The notes under the pieces: generated by a model
The model's database searches: none
Told to the model about the DNA's origin: nothing
What the model saw: only the letters and a program-made list of their open reading frames with translations
Assembly: GCA_963730115.1 (NCBI GenBank)
Contig: CAVSQM010000006.1
Coordinates: 298,603 to 362,602, forward strand
DNA from: DASQFQ01 sp963730115
Lineage (GTDB): Bacteria; Actinomycetota; Thermoleophilia; Solirubrobacterales; Solirubrobacteraceae
DNA: 64,000 nt
Reading direction: 5' to 3'
Translations under genes and position numbers: made by a program
Shown here: in pieces, positions 47,588 through 58,614 of the stretch
How the letters are laid out: the number at the start of each line of letters is the position of its first letter
How positions within the stretch are numbered: the stretch's first letter is position 1

Positions 47588-48633
47588 ATCCCGTCGAGCA
47601 ACTGGTCCGCGCGCCGGTTGCCGCGGTCGAGTTCGCCAACCTCCTGCTGACCCGTGACGACGCCGCGATCGGGGTCACCCCGAAGGACGTCGTGTGGACG
47701 CACCGCAAGACCACGCTGTACCGCTACCGCTCCACCCGCCGCACCCATGCGCTGCCGGTCCTGCTCGTGTTCGCGCTGATCAACCGGCCCGACATCTTCG
47801 ACCTGCGCCCCGGCAATTCGTTCGTCGAGTACCTGCTCGAGGAGGGCTACGACGTCTTTCTCCTCGACTGGGGCGTGCCCGGCGACGAGGACGCCGACAT
47901 GGGCATCGACAACTACGTCTGCGACGAGCTGCCGTGGGGGATGCGCGAGACCCTGCGCGCGTCCGGCCAGGACGAGCTGAGCCTGCTCGGCTGGTGCATC
48001 GGCGGGTCGGTCGTCGCCATGCATGCCTCGCTCGAGCCCGACAGCGCGGCGCGCAACCTGGTGCTGCTGACGACGCCGGTCGACACGACGGGCGGGCTGT
48101 ACACCAACTGGGTGGGGCGCGACTCGTTCGACCCGGAGTTCGTCACCGAGGTGCTGCCGTCCGTGCCCGGGGCCGGCATCGACTGGGCCAACAAGATGAT
48201 GAAGCCGGTCACGAACTTCTGGACGACCTACCGCACGCTGTGGCAGAACGTCCTCAAGGGCGAGGCGAACCGCGAGGCCTACCAGTCGATGGCGAAGTGG
48301 GTGGCGGACAACCCGCCGTTCCCCGGCCGCGCCTACCGCCAGTGGATCACCTGGATGTACAAAGAGAACCGCCTGGTCAAGGGCACGCTGCGGCTTCGCG
48401 GGCGGCGCGTGGACCTGCGCAACATCGACCAGAACGCGCTCGTCATCACCGCCGGCGCCGATCACATCGCCCCGCGCCCGGGCACGCTGCCGCTGCTCGA
48501 CTTGGTCAGCAGCGAGGACGTGACGCATCTCGACCGCCCGGGTGGCCACATCGGCTTGATGGCCGGCTCGAAGGCACGCAAGGAGATCTGGCCGGACATC
48601 GCCGAGTGGCTCGAAAGCCGCTCCGCGGCATGA
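47584..48633 (+). CDS. phaC: Polyhydroxyalkanoate synthase (class III-like PhaC)
   Basis: The 349-residue protein fits the short PhaC of class III (about 350 residues, needing a PhaE partner). The nucleophile is Cys138 in LLGWCIGGSVVAM, the acid Asp in ITAGADHIAPRP, and the base His in PGGHIGLMAG. It also has the PhaC motif FEYLLEEGYDVFLLDWGVPGDED-like stretch. It joins 3-hydroxyacyl-CoA units into storage polyester at granule surfaces. It is coupled to the phasin-like gene before it and to the ketosynthase gene after it, each by ATGA. Confidence 0.9.
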   Translation: MNPVEQLVRAPVAAVEFANLLLTRDDAAIGVTPKDVVWTHRKTTLYRYRSTRRTHALPVLLVFALINRPDIFDLRPGNSFVEYLLEEGYDVFLLDWGVPGDEDADMGIDNYVCDELPWGMRETLRASGQDELSLLGWCIGGSVVAMHASLEPDSAARNLVLLTTPVDTTGGLYTNWVGRDSFDPEFVTEVLPSVPGAGIDWANKMMKPVTNFWTTYRTLWQNVLKGEANREAYQSMAKWVADNPPFPGRAYRQWITWMYKENRLVKGTLRLRGRRVDLRNIDQNALVITAGADHIAPRPGTLPLLDLVSSEDVTHLDRPGGHIGLMAGSKARKEIWPDIAEWLESRSAA

Positions 48634-50573
48634 GGCCCTTCGTCATCAACGGCCACGGCCGGCTGGTCTTCCCGTCCAACTTCAGCGCGGACCTGGACTT
48701 CTCGGTCCTCGAGACCCTGGAGCAGCTGGAAGCGGTGGTGAAGCGCGACTTCGAGGCGAAGGCGCCGACCGGCACCGAGATCCTCGAGCGGGTCGAGTCG
48801 GGCGAGTACGACTCCCGCGCCCCGCTGCTGCGCGACCTCGCGATGAACCTCGTGTGGGGCAACCGCTACGCGATGACGATGTACGAGAAGCGCCCGACCC
48901 GCTGGCGCGACCTCCCGCGCCATCGGGACGACGTCTTCCTGCCGCTGCTGACGCCGTGGGAGCAGGGCGACCGCAAGGTGGCGGCCGTCGAGGAGGCGTG
49001 GGCGAAGCTCCCCGCGACCTGGGACGCGGAGGCCGAGGACGGCATCTTCAGCAGCCTGTTCGGCATCTTCCGGCACAAGCGCCACCACGCGACCGAGCTC
49101 CCGCCCCTGAAGCCGACCGTGGCGGAGATCACGAGCGACCCGGCGAACCTCACCTTCTGCATTCCGGACCATGACCCGGACTACCCGACCCACAGCTACC
49201 AGGAGATCCTGGACTGCAGCGAGTCGGTCGCGGAGCTCGAGCCGCTCCACCGCCTGGCGATGGTGCTCCACAACCAGTACCCGTGGGACCTGGCGCAGTC
49301 GCGGCTCGAGGCGGTCGGGGAGATCGGCGACGACGACTTCGTCGTCGCGTTCGTGCCGCGCAGCCACGACGTGCTCGAGTTCATCCGGCGCGTGAAGGCC
49401 GAGCGCCCCGCCCGGCCGCGGCCGGCGCCGCCCGACGAGGCGCGCAAGCCGGTCACGCCGCTCCGCCCCACGGTCGTCCGCGAGCAGTTCGAGCACATGC
49501 CCCGCCTCGAGTCGCTGGCGGTCGTCAAGGGCGAGCACGTCTGCACGAACGAGGACATCATCCGCAACGCGGCCTACAGCTGGTCGGCGATGACCGCCGA
49601 CGACATCGAGGAGAAGACGGGGATCCGCGAGCGGCGCTACACGGAGCGCCGCCTCGAGCACATCTCCCTGCAGGCGGCCCACGCGGCGCTCGAGGGCGCC
49701 GGGCGCCGGCCCGAGGAGATCGGCGCGGTGATCTTCTGCACCTGCACGAGCACCACGCTGATCCCGTCCGTCGCGACCTGGCTGTCCGGGCAGCTCGGGA
49801 TCTTCCAGACGCACGGCTCGTTCGACGTCATCGCCGCGTGCGCGGGCTTCCCCTACGGCCTGGCCGACGCGGTGCGGATCCTCCAGGAGGTCGAGCGGCC
49901 GGTGCTCGTCGTCTGCGCCGAGAAGTTCTCGGACAAGATCGGCAGCGTCCGCCCCTCGCGGATGATCTTCGGTGACGGGGCGTCCGCGCTCGTCGTCGGG
50001 CCCGCCGAGGACGGCGCGCCGCCCGACATCGAGGTCGTGCAGGCCTACGCGAGCGGCCCGGTCAGCCAGGTGAACTCGATCATCTGGCCCAACCCCGAGT
50101 TCGACAACAACCTCACCGTCTACGGCCCGGAGGTGAAGGCGCTCGTCGAGCGCTACCTCGAGCAGATGATGGGCGAGCTGCGCGAGCTCGACGGACCCGA
50201 CGGCGGCTCGCTGCTCGACGCCATCGAGATGGTCGTCCCCCACCAGGCCAACAAGTCGATGGTCGCCAAGTCGGCGATCGCGGCCGGTCTCGACGGCGAC
50301 GACCTCTACTTCGACGTCGAGACGGTCGGGAACGTCTCCGCCGCCAGCATCCCGATCGCGATCCACGACGCCGTCCAAGAGGGCGCGATCGACCGCCCGA
50401 TGCGCGTGTTCACGCCGGCCTTCGGGGCCGGCGCGGTGGGCGGCTACACGGTTATCCGGGTCGACCCGGCCATCGTCGTCGCCGAAGGGGACGAGCAGGC
50501 GGAGCTGCTGACGGCGCCGCCGAGCAACGGCGCGGGATCACTGGAGGACGTCCGCGCCGCCTTCGGAGGCTGA
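48630..50573 (+). CDS. 3-oxoacyl-synthase III (FabH-like) with a novel N-terminal domain
   Basis: The 647-residue protein has a C-terminal KASIII domain (about 290-630) with the full catalytic triad: Cys404 in VIAACAGFPYG, His538 in VVPHQANKS and Asn568 in TVGNVSAAS, spaced as in FabH. The first 290 residues (FVINGHGRLVFPSNFSADL, YAMTMYEKRPTRWRDLP, FGIFRHKRHHATELPP) match no family I know. Being in the PHA operon and upstream of pyruvate dehydrogenase, it could make acetoacetyl-CoA from acetyl-CoA and malonyl units (as NphT7 does) or supply longer precursors. That role is inferred. Confidence 0.85.
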   Translation: MRPFVINGHGRLVFPSNFSADLDFSVLETLEQLEAVVKRDFEAKAPTGTEILERVESGEYDSRAPLLRDLAMNLVWGNRYAMTMYEKRPTRWRDLPRHRDDVFLPLLTPWEQGDRKVAAVEEAWAKLPATWDAEAEDGIFSSLFGIFRHKRHHATELPPLKPTVAEITSDPANLTFCIPDHDPDYPTHSYQEILDCSESVAELEPLHRLAMVLHNQYPWDLAQSRLEAVGEIGDDDFVVAFVPRSHDVLEFIRRVKAERPARPRPAPPDEARKPVTPLRPTVVREQFEHMPRLESLAVVKGEHVCTNEDIIRNAAYSWSAMTADDIEEKTGIRERRYTERRLEHISLQAAHAALEGAGRRPEEIGAVIFCTCTSTTLIPSVATWLSGQLGIFQTHGSFDVIAACAGFPYGLADAVRILQEVERPVLVVCAEKFSDKIGSVRPSRMIFGDGASALVVGPAEDGAPPDIEVVQAYASGPVSQVNSIIWPNPEFDNNLTVYGPEVKALVERYLEQMMGELRELDGPDGGSLLDAIEMVVPHQANKSMVAKSAIAAGLDGDDLYFDVETVGNVSAASIPIAIHDAVQEGAIDRPMRVFTPAFGAGAVGGYTVIRVDPAIVVAEGDEQAELLTAPPSNGAGSLEDVRAAFGG

Positions 50574-50612
50574 GACCGTGTATTGATCCGGGCACGACCG
50601 GGGAGGTTGAGC

Positions 50613-53312
<2,700 letters not shown>

Positions 53313-53325
53313 GGAAGAGGAGCCC

Positions 53326-54606
53326 ATGAGCACGGCGACCGCCGCATCCGACGTCCTGGTCCCCGACATCGGTGACTTCACCGACGTCCCGATCATCGAG
53401 ATCCTCGTCTCCCCCGGCGACACGGTGGCGGCGGAGGACCCGCTCGTCACGCTCGAGTCCGACAAGGCGACGATGGACGTGCCCTCGCCGATGGAAGGCG
53501 TGGTGCAGGAGGTCAAGGTGAGCGTCGGGGACAGCGTCTCCGAGGGCACGCTGCTGCTCACGCTCGCCGCGCCCGACGCGGCCGAGGAGGAGCAGGCGAA
53601 GGAGTCGCTGGCCGAGCCCGCGGCGGAAGAGCCGGCGCCGGCCGAGGAGTCCTCCGACGAACCGCCCGCCGCGCCGGCCGTCGCTCCGGAAGCCGAAGCC
53701 GCAGCTCCCGCCTACGCCAGCCCCGGCACGCGCCGGCTCGCCCGCGAGCTCGGCGTCGACCTCGCGCAGGTCACCGGCTCGGGGCGCAAGGGCCGGATCA
53801 CCGGCGACGACGTGCGCGCGGCGAAGGAGGGCCCGCCCGCCCAGCAGGCCGCGCCGTCCGGCGGCGACAGCGGGCTCGAGCTGCTGCCGTGGCCGTCGAT
53901 CGACTTCTCCAAGTACGGCGAGGTCGAGGTCGTCCCGCTGTCGCGGATCCGGAAGATCTCGGGCGCGAACCTCGCGCGCAACTGGGTGCGCATCCCGCAC
54001 GTCACCCACAACGACGAGGCCGACATCACCGACCTCGAGGCGCTCCGGAAGACGCTGAACGAGGAGTACAAGAAGCAGGAGGTGCGGGTGACGATGCTCG
54101 CCTTCCTGATCAAGGCGTGCGTCGCCGGGCTCAAGGAGTTCCCGGACTTCAACGCCTCGCTCGACGGCGACAACCTGATCGTCAAGCGCTACTACAACGT
54201 CGGGTTCGCGGCCGACACGCCGAACGGGCTCGTGGTGCCGGTGGTCAAGGACGCGGACTCCAAGGGCGTCATCGAGATCGCCAACGAGATGGGCGAGCTG
54301 TCCAAGGCGGCGCGCGCGGGCAAGCTCAAGCCGGGCGACATGGCGGGCGGCAACTTCACGATCTCGAGCCTCGGCGGGATCGGCGGCACCAGCTTCACCC
54401 CGATCGTCAACGCGCCCGAGGTCGCGATCCTCGGGGTCGTGCGCTCGGCGATGAAACCGGTGTGGGACGGCTCGGAGTTCGTGCCGCGGCTGATGCTGCC
54501 GCTGTCGCTCTCCTACGACCACCGCGTGATCGACGGGGCGGCTGCGGCGCGGTTCGTGAAGTACCTGGTGACGATCCTGGAGGACATGCGGAGGGTGCTG
54601 CTGTGA
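53326..54606 (+). CDS. aceF: Pyruvate dehydrogenase E2, dihydrolipoyl acetyltransferase
   Basis: The 426-residue protein has one lipoyl domain (about 8-85) with the lipoyl-lysine motif ESDKATMDVPSP. An Ala/Pro/Glu linker, a peripheral subunit-binding domain (SPGTRRLARELGVDLAQVTGSGRKGRITGDDVRAA), and the catalytic CoA acyltransferase domain ending SLSYDHRVIDGAAAARF (active-site His/Asp) follow. It transfers the acetyl group to CoA. A GAAGAGGAG site precedes the ATG. The lpd gene overlaps the stop by GTGA. Confidence 0.95.
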   Translation: MSTATAASDVLVPDIGDFTDVPIIEILVSPGDTVAAEDPLVTLESDKATMDVPSPMEGVVQEVKVSVGDSVSEGTLLLTLAAPDAAEEEQAKESLAEPAAEEPAPAEESSDEPPAAPAVAPEAEAAAPAYASPGTRRLARELGVDLAQVTGSGRKGRITGDDVRAAKEGPPAQQAAPSGGDSGLELLPWPSIDFSKYGEVEVVPLSRIRKISGANLARNWVRIPHVTHNDEADITDLEALRKTLNEEYKKQEVRVTMLAFLIKACVAGLKEFPDFNASLDGDNLIVKRYYNVGFAADTPNGLVVPVVKDADSKGVIEIANEMGELSKAARAGKLKPGDMAGGNFTISSLGGIGGTSFTPIVNAPEVAILGVVRSAMKPVWDGSEFVPRLMLPLSLSYDHRVIDGAAAARFVKYLVTILEDMRRVLL

Positions 54607-56345
54607 TCGAGGTCAAGGTCCCCGACATCGGTGACTTCACCGACGTTCCCGTCATCGAGATCCTCGTCGCCCCGGGCGATGAGGTCGCGCCCGAGGACGC
54701 GCTGATCACGCTCGAGTCCGACAAGGCCACGATGGACGTGCCCTCGCCGGCCGCCGGCGTCGTCAAGGAGCTGAAGGTGGAGGTCGGCGACACGCTCTCG
54801 ATGGGCAGCCTGATCCTGCTGCTCGAAGGCGCGGAGGCGGAGGGAGGCGCGTCGGACGACGGCAAGGCGCCCGCCGCCGAGGCTGCCGAGCCGCCCGCAG
54901 AGGCTCCGGCGCCCGACGCCGACGTCCAGGCCGACGTGGTCGTGCTCGGCGCCGGGCCCGGCGGCTACACGGCCGCGTTCCGCGCCGCCGACCTCGGGCT
55001 CAAGACCGTGCTGGTCGAGCGCCACGAGCGGCTCGGCGGCGTCTGCCTCAACGTCGGCTGCATCCCCTCGAAGTCGCTGCTGCACATCGCCCGCGTCCTG
55101 AGCGACGTGGAGGAGTCCGCGGCCTACGGCATCTCCTTCGGCGAGCCCGAGATCGACGTCGACAAGCTGCGCGAGTGGAAGGACTCGGTCGTCGGCAAGC
55201 TCACCGGCGGGCTCACCGGGCTGGCCAAGCAGCGCAAGGTCGACGTCGTGCGCGGGACCGGCACCTTCAGCTCGCCCAACCTGCTCTCCGTCGAGGGCGA
55301 GGAGGGCACGACGACGATCGGCTTCAAGCACTGCATCATCGCCGCGGGCTCGAGCCCGACGGTGCTCCCCGGGATGCCCGAGGACGACCCGCGGCTGATG
55401 GACTCGACGGGCGCGCTCGAGCTCGTCGACGTCCCGGAGCGACTGCTCGTGATCGGCGGCGGGATCATCGGCCTGGAGATGGCGACGGTCTACGACGCGC
55501 TCGGCTCCAAGGTCACCGTCGTCGAGCTGCTCGACTCCCTCATCGCGGGTTGCGACACGGACCTCGTGAAGCCGCTGCAGAAGCGGATCGAGAAGCGCTA
55601 CGAGGCGATCCGGCTGGGCACGAAGGTCGACGGCGTCGAGGCGCGCGACGACGGGTTGCACGTCAGCTTCGAGGGCGCCGAGGCGGAGACCTTCGATCGC
55701 ATCCTGCTCGCGGTCGGCCGGCGCCCGAACGGTGGCAAGCTCGGCGCGGACGCGGCGGGCGTCAACGTCGACGACGGCGGCTTCATCCGCGTCGACCGCC
55801 AGATGCGCACGAACGTGCCGCACATCTTCGCCATCGGCGACATCGTCGGCGAGCCGATGCTCGCGCACAAGGCGACGCACGAGGGCAAGGTCGCCGCCGA
55901 GGTGATCGCCGGCCACGACGTCGCCTTCGACGCGCGCGCGATCCCGAACGTCGCCTACACCGACCCCGAGGTCGCGTGGATGGGGCTGACCGAGATCGAG
56001 GCCAAGGAGCAGGGCGTCCCGTACGAGAAGGGGACGTTCCCGTGGGCGGCGTCCGGGCGGGCGCTCTCACTCGGCCGCTCGGAAGGCTCGACGAAGCTGC
56101 TGATCGATCCCGAGACGCGGCGCGTGCTCGGCGCCGGGATGGTCGGCGTCAACGCCGGCGAGCTGATCGCCGAGACGGTGCACGCGCTCGAGATGGGCGC
56201 CGACGCCGAGGACCTCGGCCTGACGATCCACCCGCACCCCACGCTGTCCGAGACCGTCGGCTTCGCCGCGGAGGCCGCCGAGGGCACGATCACCGACCTC
56301 TACATGCCGAAACGGCCGTCAAAGGCCGCCGCCACCGCAACCTGA
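54603..56345 (+). CDS. lpd: Dihydrolipoyl dehydrogenase (E3) with N-terminal lipoyl domain
   Basis: The 580-residue protein starts with a lipoyl domain (VPDIGDFTDVPVIEILVAPG, ESDKATMDVPSP). A linker, then a pyridine nucleotide-disulfide oxidoreductase follow: VVVLGAGPGGYTAAFRAADLG, redox-active CLNVGCIP, NAD-binding LVIGGGIIGLEMATVY, and the C-terminal HPHPTLSE catalytic His-Glu. It reoxidises lipoamide using NAD+. The lipoyl module is fused to E3 as well as E2, an arrangement seen in some bacteria. The lipoyl DNA is nearly identical to that of aceF. Confidence 0.95.
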   Translation: MIEVKVPDIGDFTDVPVIEILVAPGDEVAPEDALITLESDKATMDVPSPAAGVVKELKVEVGDTLSMGSLILLLEGAEAEGGASDDGKAPAAEAAEPPAEAPAPDADVQADVVVLGAGPGGYTAAFRAADLGLKTVLVERHERLGGVCLNVGCIPSKSLLHIARVLSDVEESAAYGISFGEPEIDVDKLREWKDSVVGKLTGGLTGLAKQRKVDVVRGTGTFSSPNLLSVEGEEGTTTIGFKHCIIAAGSSPTVLPGMPEDDPRLMDSTGALELVDVPERLLVIGGGIIGLEMATVYDALGSKVTVVELLDSLIAGCDTDLVKPLQKRIEKRYEAIRLGTKVDGVEARDDGLHVSFEGAEAETFDRILLAVGRRPNGGKLGADAAGVNVDDGGFIRVDRQMRTNVPHIFAIGDIVGEPMLAHKATHEGKVAAEVIAGHDVAFDARAIPNVAYTDPEVAWMGLTEIEAKEQGVPYEKGTFPWAASGRALSLGRSEGSTKLLIDPETRRVLGAGMVGVNAGELIAETVHALEMGADAEDLGLTIHPHPTLSETVGFAAEAAEGTITDLYMPKRPSKAAATAT

Positions 56346-56357
56346 AAGAGGACCACC

Positions 56358-57176
56358 ATGGAGAGCTCCACCTCCTCCTCGAGCCAGATCCTCGACATCC
56401 CGCGCTTCGACGAACGCGTCGCGCTGGTGACCGGAGGCAGCCGCGGCATCGGACGCGCGATCAGCCTCGGGTTCGCGATGCAGGGCGCGACGGTGGCCAC
56501 GGGCTACTCGAGCAACAAGGACGCCGCCGAGGCGTTCCGCGAGGAGCTGTCCGGGCACGGCTCCGAGGCCAGCGTCCACCAGGGCAACGTCGGCTCCGCC
56601 GAGGACTGCCGGCGGGTGATCGACGAGGTCATCGAGCAGCACGGGCGGCTCGACATCCTCATCAACAACGCGGGCATCACGATCGACAAGACGGCGCTCA
56701 AGCTCACCGACGAGGACTGGTACAAGGTGCTCGCGGTGAACCTCTCGGGGGCGTTCTTCATGTCCCAGGCGGCGCTGCGCCACATGGGCGACCGCGGGAC
56801 CGGGAGGATCGTGAACATCTCGTCGGTGATCGGCTCGACGGGGAACATCGGGCAGGCGAACTACGCGGCCTCGAAGTCGGGGCTGTTCGGGCTCACCTAC
56901 ACGCTGGCCAAGGAGGCCGCGTACATGCTCAAGCGAGCGGACAAGCTCGGGGACCCGATCGGCCTGACGGTCAACACGGTGACGCCCGGCTTCATCGCGA
57001 CCGAGATGCTGGACTCGGTGCCGGACAAGGTGCTGGACCGGATCAAGGACTCGATCCCGCTCGGCCGCCTCGGCGAGCCCGAGGAGGTCGCGCGCGTCGT
57101 CCGGTTCCTCTCCTCCGACAACGCCGGCTACATCACGGGCCAGGTCTGGGGGGTCAACGGCGGGCTCGACATGTGA
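56358..57176 (+). CDS. Acetoacetyl-CoA/3-oxoacyl reductase (PhaB/FabG-like SDR)
   Basis: The 272-residue SDR has the nucleotide-binding motif VALVTGGSRGIGRAISLG, NAG in LINNAGITIDK, and the catalytic Ser in IVNISSVIGS with Tyr/Lys in GQANYAASKSG. The NIGQANYAASK context is like PhaB. Relative to most FabG/PhaB proteins it has an extra segment YMLKRADKLGDPI before LTVNTVTPGF. In this operon it most likely reduces acetoacetyl-CoA to 3-hydroxybutyryl-CoA for PhaC. A GAGGAC site is present. Confidence 0.88.
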   Translation: MESSTSSSSQILDIPRFDERVALVTGGSRGIGRAISLGFAMQGATVATGYSSNKDAAEAFREELSGHGSEASVHQGNVGSAEDCRRVIDEVIEQHGRLDILINNAGITIDKTALKLTDEDWYKVLAVNLSGAFFMSQAALRHMGDRGTGRIVNISSVIGSTGNIGQANYAASKSGLFGLTYTLAKEAAYMLKRADKLGDPIGLTVNTVTPGFIATEMLDSVPDKVLDRIKDSIPLGRLGEPEEVARVVRFLSSDNAGYITGQVWGVNGGLDM

Positions 57177-57181
57177 GCCCG
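57161..57181. terminator. Short bidirectional terminator hairpin
   Basis: CGGGCTC (57161-57167) and GAGCCCG (57175-57181) form a perfect 7-bp stem with a 7-base loop. It overlaps the stop codon of the reductase and lies before the stop of the convergent secreted-protein gene. There is no T tract. Confidence 0.45.
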
Positions 57182-57189
57182 AGCACCGC

Positions 57190-58518
57190 CTAGCGGGTCA
57201 GCAGCAGCTGGTTCCCGCCCGCCGCGATCAGCAGCCAGCTCGCGGCCGCCGAGGTCGACCAGGTGCGGTACTCGCCGTACATCTGGCTGACCACGTCGCG
57301 ATCGGCGCCCACGGGGCCCGTCTTCGAGCCCGCCACCGTCGCGGCGATGCTCGACACCGCCGCGTCCGCCGTCGGGCTGTTGATCCCGACCCGGTCGAGT
57401 GCCAGCGCGGCCTCGACCGTGCCCTCGCTCCAGATCACCTCCGGCGTGCCCGTGCCCACGAACGGCCTGAAGCCGCTGATCGCGGCCGTGCCGCCGGAGA
57501 CCTTGCGCGAGCCGAGCGGGAACTGCAACTGGATCGTGTTGGCGACCGCGGTCGCGCGGGAGTCGCCGCGCAGCTTGAGGAACATGGCGCCGAGCGCCTG
57601 CACGTCGAGCGGGATCTGCGCGTCGTCGAGCCCTTGCTTGAAGTGGGCCAGCGACGCGCTGTCGACGACGAACAGCTTGGAGACGATCGCGTTCCCCAGC
57701 GTGGTGTGGATGGTCGTCAGCTGCGAGCGCGTGTAGCCGCCGAGCGTCTCCTTGCTCGACATCTGATCGGCGATGTCGCGGAGGAACCCGACCGCGAGCA
57801 GGTTGTGCTGGGTCGAGACCCACGTGACGTCGGGGCCGCCGCGGATCAGCCCATCGGACCGGCGCAGCCCTCCCAGCAGGTACTTGATCGTGCCGCCGAT
57901 GAGCTCGTCGTAGCGCTCGCTGTCGTACTTGCGGCGGTAGGCGGCGGCGGCGAGCCCCACCCAGGCCAGGGCGCCCGAGCGGTAGTACGGGGCCGCGTCA
58001 CCCGTCTGCGTGTCGAACGCGAACTCCAGTGAGCCGTCGGTGCGCTGCAGGGCCTGCAGCTGGTCGAGCAGCTGCTCGGCGCCCGACTTCAGCCCGACGG
58101 AGATGAACCCGAAGGTGGCGAGCGCGTTGTCGTAGGTCCAGGAGTAGTTCGCGAGCCGGGTGTAGGCGCTGTCGCTCGTCGGGATCTCGAACGAGCGGAC
58201 GAGCCACAGCTTGCCGCTGCCCGCCGAGGACAGGGCGGGTGTCGACTTCAAGCGGCTCGAGCGCTTCGAGCCCTTCTTCCGCGGCGCCGGCCCGACCTGC
58301 TTGGCCAGCCAGCGCGCGAGCCGGTCCTTCGGCGGCTTCGCCTTTTTCGACCGCGGCCACGCCGCCCGCACCTTGCCGCCGCGGCGGGGCTTCTTCTTCT
58401 TTTTCGCCTGCTCGGCCGCGACCGGCTCGACGGTGGTTTCCGCAGCGTGGACGGGCGTCGCAAGGGCAAGGGTGATCGCCGACACGACCGTGCCGATCAG
58501 GATGAGAATCCGCCGCAT
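57190..58518 (-). CDS. Secreted protein with predicted alpha/alpha-toroid-like domain
   Basis: The ATG at 58518 gives 442 residues: a signal peptide (RRILILIGTVVSAITLALATPVHA), then a very basic linker (KKKKKPRRGG to KKGSKRSSR) that could bind wall polymers. A helical domain follows with repeats like YSWTYDNALATFGFISVGL, LQRTDGSLEFAFDT, YRSGALAWVGLAAAAY and TWSTSAAASWLLIAA. Such helix pairs occur in (alpha/alpha)6 glycosidase or terpene-cyclase-like toroids. Catalytic acids cannot be assigned, so activity is unknown. Confidence 0.65.
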   Translation of the reverse strand: MRRILILIGTVVSAITLALATPVHAAETTVEPVAAEQAKKKKKPRRGGKVRAAWPRSKKAKPPKDRLARWLAKQVGPAPRKKGSKRSSRLKSTPALSSAGSGKLWLVRSFEIPTSDSAYTRLANYSWTYDNALATFGFISVGLKSGAEQLLDQLQALQRTDGSLEFAFDTQTGDAAPYYRSGALAWVGLAAAAYRRKYDSERYDELIGGTIKYLLGGLRRSDGLIRGGPDVTWVSTQHNLLAVGFLRDIADQMSSKETLGGYTRSQLTTIHTTLGNAIVSKLFVVDSASLAHFKQGLDDAQIPLDVQALGAMFLKLRGDSRATAVANTIQLQFPLGSRKVSGGTAAISGFRPFVGTGTPEVIWSEGTVEAALALDRVGINSPTADAAVSSIAATVAGSKTGPVGADRDVVSQMYGEYRTWSTSAAASWLLIAAGGNQLLLTR

Positions 58519-58591
58519 CCCGAAGGTAATGCCCGGATGGGGGAGAAAACTCACCCAGGGGGCCCGTCGTGGATGCGAGTCGTCGCCCCGT

Positions 58592-58604
58592 CAGGTAAAA
58601 CCTG
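58592..58604. promoter_or_regulatory. Short palindrome before the GAF-LytTR regulator gene
   Basis: CAGGT-AAA-ACCTG is a perfect 5+3+5 inverted repeat lying 10 bases before the regulator's ATG. This is where an autoregulatory operator would block translation or transcription. The arms are short and could be chance. Confidence 0.3.
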
Positions 58605-58614
58605 CGGTGACGCC

